From Sarcomyxa edulis (taxonomy: Eukaryota; Basidiomycota; Agaricomycetes; Agaricales; Mycenaceae): DNA of 64,000 nt. The translations under genes and the position numbers were made by a program. Shown in pieces: positions 61,650-64,000 of this stretch. The DNA lies in contig QUOL01000001.1 of NCBI GenBank assembly GCA_009761415.1, forward strand, positions 3,782,001 through 3,846,000. The letters are read 5' to 3'. The stretch's first letter is position 1, and each line of letters starts with the position of its first letter. The notes beneath the pieces are model-generated. The model had not been told where the DNA came from. It saw nothing but the letters and a program-made list of their open reading frames with translations, and searched no databases.

Positions 61650-62128
61650 AAATTCTCCCATCGCTGGTGTGGCATTGATTATGTGTGCGAGCTTGGGGCT
61701 GGTGTCATGACCCCCATGAAGACCGTCTGGGATTGTTTGCCGATCGCCGTCCAGAGACAAGGATTTCAATCTAGGATTTTCTCGATGAAGGTAAGATCTG
61801 AATGTTACATTGTTCGTTATGTACTCACTGACTTCGCAGTGGCCTGGGTACAACCATCTAAAGTGACAAGTGCCGATTTATTTCATTCCCTCCTAATGGT
61901 TTGCCTTGCACCATACGCGATATAATGGTGTATCTCTCCCGCATCATGAAGGTCCTATCTTTCGTTTATCAATCTGTGTTGATCATGATTCCACTAGACG
62001 TACCATCAAGAGTTCAATGGGAAGGCCCTGATGGCATCGAGTACGACCAGATACGTCTGCAGGAGATCTACTTGTTAGACAATGGAGAAACGTGGCAACC
62101 TGTCTTCGCATATGTTCCGCGAAACTGA
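61650..62128 (+). pseudogene. Decayed WPGY-family copy 3
   Basis: Blocks of the family are present in order but in different frames. SNSPIAGVALIM (compare TPSIPGVALTM in copy 2) is followed after a frame change by MKTVWDCLPIAV. An intron (from 61791, ending at the cag before tggcctggg) precedes WPGYNHLK, which meets an in-frame TGA. A shifted frame then gives LPCTIRDIMVYLSRIMK, and after a further intron (ending actag near 61999) VPSRVQWEGPDGIEYDQIRL and LDNGETWQPVFAYVPRN. The introns are at the same two places as in copies 1 and 2, so this is not a retrocopy. At least two frame changes were seen. Unseen splice choices could rescue part of it. Confidence 0.55.
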
Positions 62129-62890
62129 TCATGAAGGATTTGTGAGCTCGTTGTGAGCTCTCTCCAAGCTGTGGTCTTTTCGAGATTGGACCACTCCCCA
62201 TGATCATGCCGTGCTGGTACTCAAATAATATGTTGTCTGTCTATTCTTCTGTATTGTGGCAGCCTTTGTTCTCAGTTCCGCATTCTTGTTCAGGTGCCTG
62301 TATCCTGGCGAGGCATTCGAGACTTAACTGTCATTCCCCCCTCTCTCATATTCATTCCAATTACCTGATGATTCTCAACCTCTCTGCAAAATGTCTCGTC
62401 ATCAATCAACGAACTCTCAGGGTGTCGCGTTAACGATATGGGGAAGTCTCAATCGCACCATTCTTAACATTGACCGGGACCCTTTACTGTGAGTACCACT
62501 ACGATTGTATACTCGTACCAAACTCTGAATCCGCCCGGCGCCGTCTGCATTCTCGCGCTTGTCTGTCTCCATCTCCATGTATCTTAGCTGCGAGTCGGAA
62601 ATCGGAGGATCCAAGGCAGTTCATTATCACCATTCGGACTGTACTCAGTAAGTACTCAGAGCTGAGAGCCTAACCTCAATTTATCTAAATCGGTGACCAT
62701 ACTTATATCGATGCGATGACAAACAGTACCGAGCTCTACGGCTAAGCGCTAAGGGTTCATCGCTGTTGAAAGGTGAGTTAGAATTTAGAAACTATCAATA
62801 TCTCGTCTCCTAATTTGTTGTTATTTCCCGCCGATTCCGCAGATGACTTAGTGCGAGCGGCATGGCATACACGCTTGACCTAAAGTAATA
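62129..62890. other. Intergenic, 0.76 kb
   Basis: No gene recognised. Short open stretches overlap on both strands and carry no family signature. Confidence 0.35.
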
Positions 62891-63540
62891 CGAGACGACC
62901 TAGCCTAACTCTGATATGTACGGTACGGTGATTGTACCGTCAAGATTCTTACCTTACGGCGCTCGATGTCTGATTATCATTATCATTATCAGTCAGTTTA
63001 GATTTAGAATGCAGGTTCTTCAAAGCAGTTTGGAATGCAGGTTCCTTCAAAGACAAGACATAATCCGAATGCCTATCACATGATCTTGATCTGCGGACCC
63101 TGGAATGTATAATCGACGGGAGGTCGTTATACACCCATATAGAGCGGATCAAGGCAAGAGGGCCACAACACAAAAAGCCCTCTCGTTCATACCCTTCGAG
63201 ACGACCTAGCCTAGCTCTGATATGGATATGTTCGGTACGGTACGGTGGATGTAGCGTTCAAAATTCTTACCTTACGGCGCTCGATGTCTGATTATCATTA
63301 TCATTTACCAGTTCAGTCTAGTTTAGAATGCAATGCAGGTCCTTTCAAAGACAAGACATCTCCGATTTTCTAACACATGCCACACGATCTTGATCTGCGG
63401 GAAGGGTACCTGGAATGAAATGCATGCATACCTGACGGACGGAGGGTCGTTACACAATACACCCATATAGATGATAGAGCGGATCAGGCGCAACAGGCTG
63501 CCCTCCACAACACAACATAAAAAGCCCACTCGTCTGGAGC
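62891..63540 (+). repeat. Imperfect tandem duplication of the halogenase upstream region
   Basis: The segment starting cgagacgacctagcct at 62891 recurs at 63197, a period of about 306 bp. Shared strings include a GGTACGGT block, accttacggcgctcgatgtc, tgattatcattatcat, aaagacaagacat, tcttgatctgcgg, tacacccatatag, and cacaaaaagccc / cataaaaagccc near the ends. The second copy has many small insertions. It directly precedes the halogenase gene, so its promoter was duplicated. Confidence 0.85.
63513..63520 (+). promoter_or_regulatory. Candidate TATA-like element of the halogenase gene
   Basis: ataaaaag lies in the second copy of the duplicated block, about 145 bp before the ATG. The equivalent site in the first copy (near 63170) reads acaaaaag, which would be weaker. 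Downstream, a CTTCGA hexamer repeat (63608-63629) fills the leader. Inference only. Confidence 0.35.
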
Positions 63541-63661
63541 CTTCTGCTTGCTTAGCGTAACCGCTTTCCTTTCCCCTGTCTACTGTCAAATCATCGAAAC
63601 GATAACACTTCGACTTCGACTTCGACTTCTTTCTCTTCATCGATAGCACTCGGTACATATC

Positions 63662-64000
63662 ATGTCTCCCCCCCACCCCCTCCCGCACCCCCCACCCCAA
63701 ACAACAGTCCTAATCATAGGCGGCGGCCCCTCCGGCTCCTTCGCCTCCGCCCTCCTCGCGCAAGAAGGCATAGACGTCGTCTGCTGCGAAGCAGCCTACT
63801 TCCCGCGGTATCATATCGGGGAGAGTCTCCTTGCGTCGGTGAAGGCGTATTTGGGGATGGTGGGTGTTTGTGGGAAGGTTGATGGGTGGGGGTTTCATAA
63901 GAAGGTTAGTGAATTGTCTATGGAGTCATAAATACTTCGATGATGATTGACGAGGATGGGGACGATTGACGATGCATGACGATGTGCTGACGATTGACTA
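63662..64000 (+). CDS. Flavin-dependent halogenase / monooxygenase, 5' part (runs off the window)
   Basis: Flavin-dependent halogenases put chlorine or bromine on aromatic natural products using FADH2. The first exon (63662 to about 63904) reads MSPPHPLPHPPPQTTV, then the FAD-binding Rossmann motif LIIGGGPSGSFASALLAQEG, IDVVCCEAAYFPRYHIGESL and LASVKAYLGMVG. The FPRYHIGESL box directly after the first sheet is characteristic of fungal PKS-type and tryptophan-type halogenases and their relatives. A GT donor lies at about 63905 and the window ends within the intron. The tryptophan-rich WxWxIP signature lies beyond the window, so a non-halogenating relative cannot be excluded. The exon changes from C-rich to G-rich around 63810. 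Confidence 0.75.

Overview
The window is nuclear DNA of a filamentous basidiomycete, most likely an Agaricomycete. Genes carry many short GT-AG introns (about 45-65 nt) and very small exons. The gene set fits: a dynein heavy chain that stops at the end of its tail region, a histidine-rich type I metacaspase, a TKL-like kinase, an F-box/LRR protein, an Argonaute, and a fungal-type flavin halogenase start. There is no sign of operons, plasmid, phage, CRISPR or an intact transposon. Reading frames were rebuilt exon by exon. Where exon lengths were added up (Argonaute, TRM2-like, CBM20 protein, both DLH genes, both WPGY genes) the sums divide by three and support the models.

Layout. 1-1158: no gene seen. 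1159-5513 (-): dynein heavy chain, tail only. 5811-7341 (-): branched-chain aminotransferase. 7653-8996 (+): ChaC-type gamma-glutamylcyclotransferase. 9246-11521 (-): CNNM/Mam3-type DUF21-CBS membrane protein. 11767-13878 (+): TRM2-type tRNA m5U methyltransferase. 14403-15206 (+): uncharacterised 'WPGY' protein. 15558-18446 (-): NAD kinase. 20312-21755 (+): secreted protein with three starch-binding (CBM20-like) modules and no enzyme domain. 21927-22320: 197-bp tandem duplication. 22937-24117 and 24298-25481 (+): tandem dienelactone-hydrolase paralogues. 25727-28136 (-): GH13 alpha-glucosidase.

Second half. 29528-30342 (+): tyrosine/dual-specificity phosphatase. 31074-31854 (-): PEBP/Tfs1-like. 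32718-39457 (-): very large low-complexity Ser-rich protein. 41941-43400 (+): secreted class 3 lipase. 43685-44939 (-): protein kinase. 46479-49096 (+): metacaspase. 49698-51260 (-): F-box protein. 54999-58694 (+): Argonaute. 58878-59828 (+): second WPGY protein. 60080-61197 (-): RS-rich protein. 61650-62128 (+): decayed third WPGY copy. 62891-63540: duplicated upstream block. 63662-end (+): start of a flavin-dependent halogenase.

The genes are mostly independent. Loose functional links are the CBM20 protein beside the alpha-glucosidase (starch or maltodextrin use) and Argonaute (RNA silencing). The most unusual signals are a three-member uncharacterised family sharing a WPGY motif and intron positions, a metacaspase with histidine clusters in its prodomain, a catalytic-domain-free triple CBM20 protein, the split dynein, and an abrupt switch from C-rich to G-rich sense strand near the 5' end of at least four unrelated coding regions.
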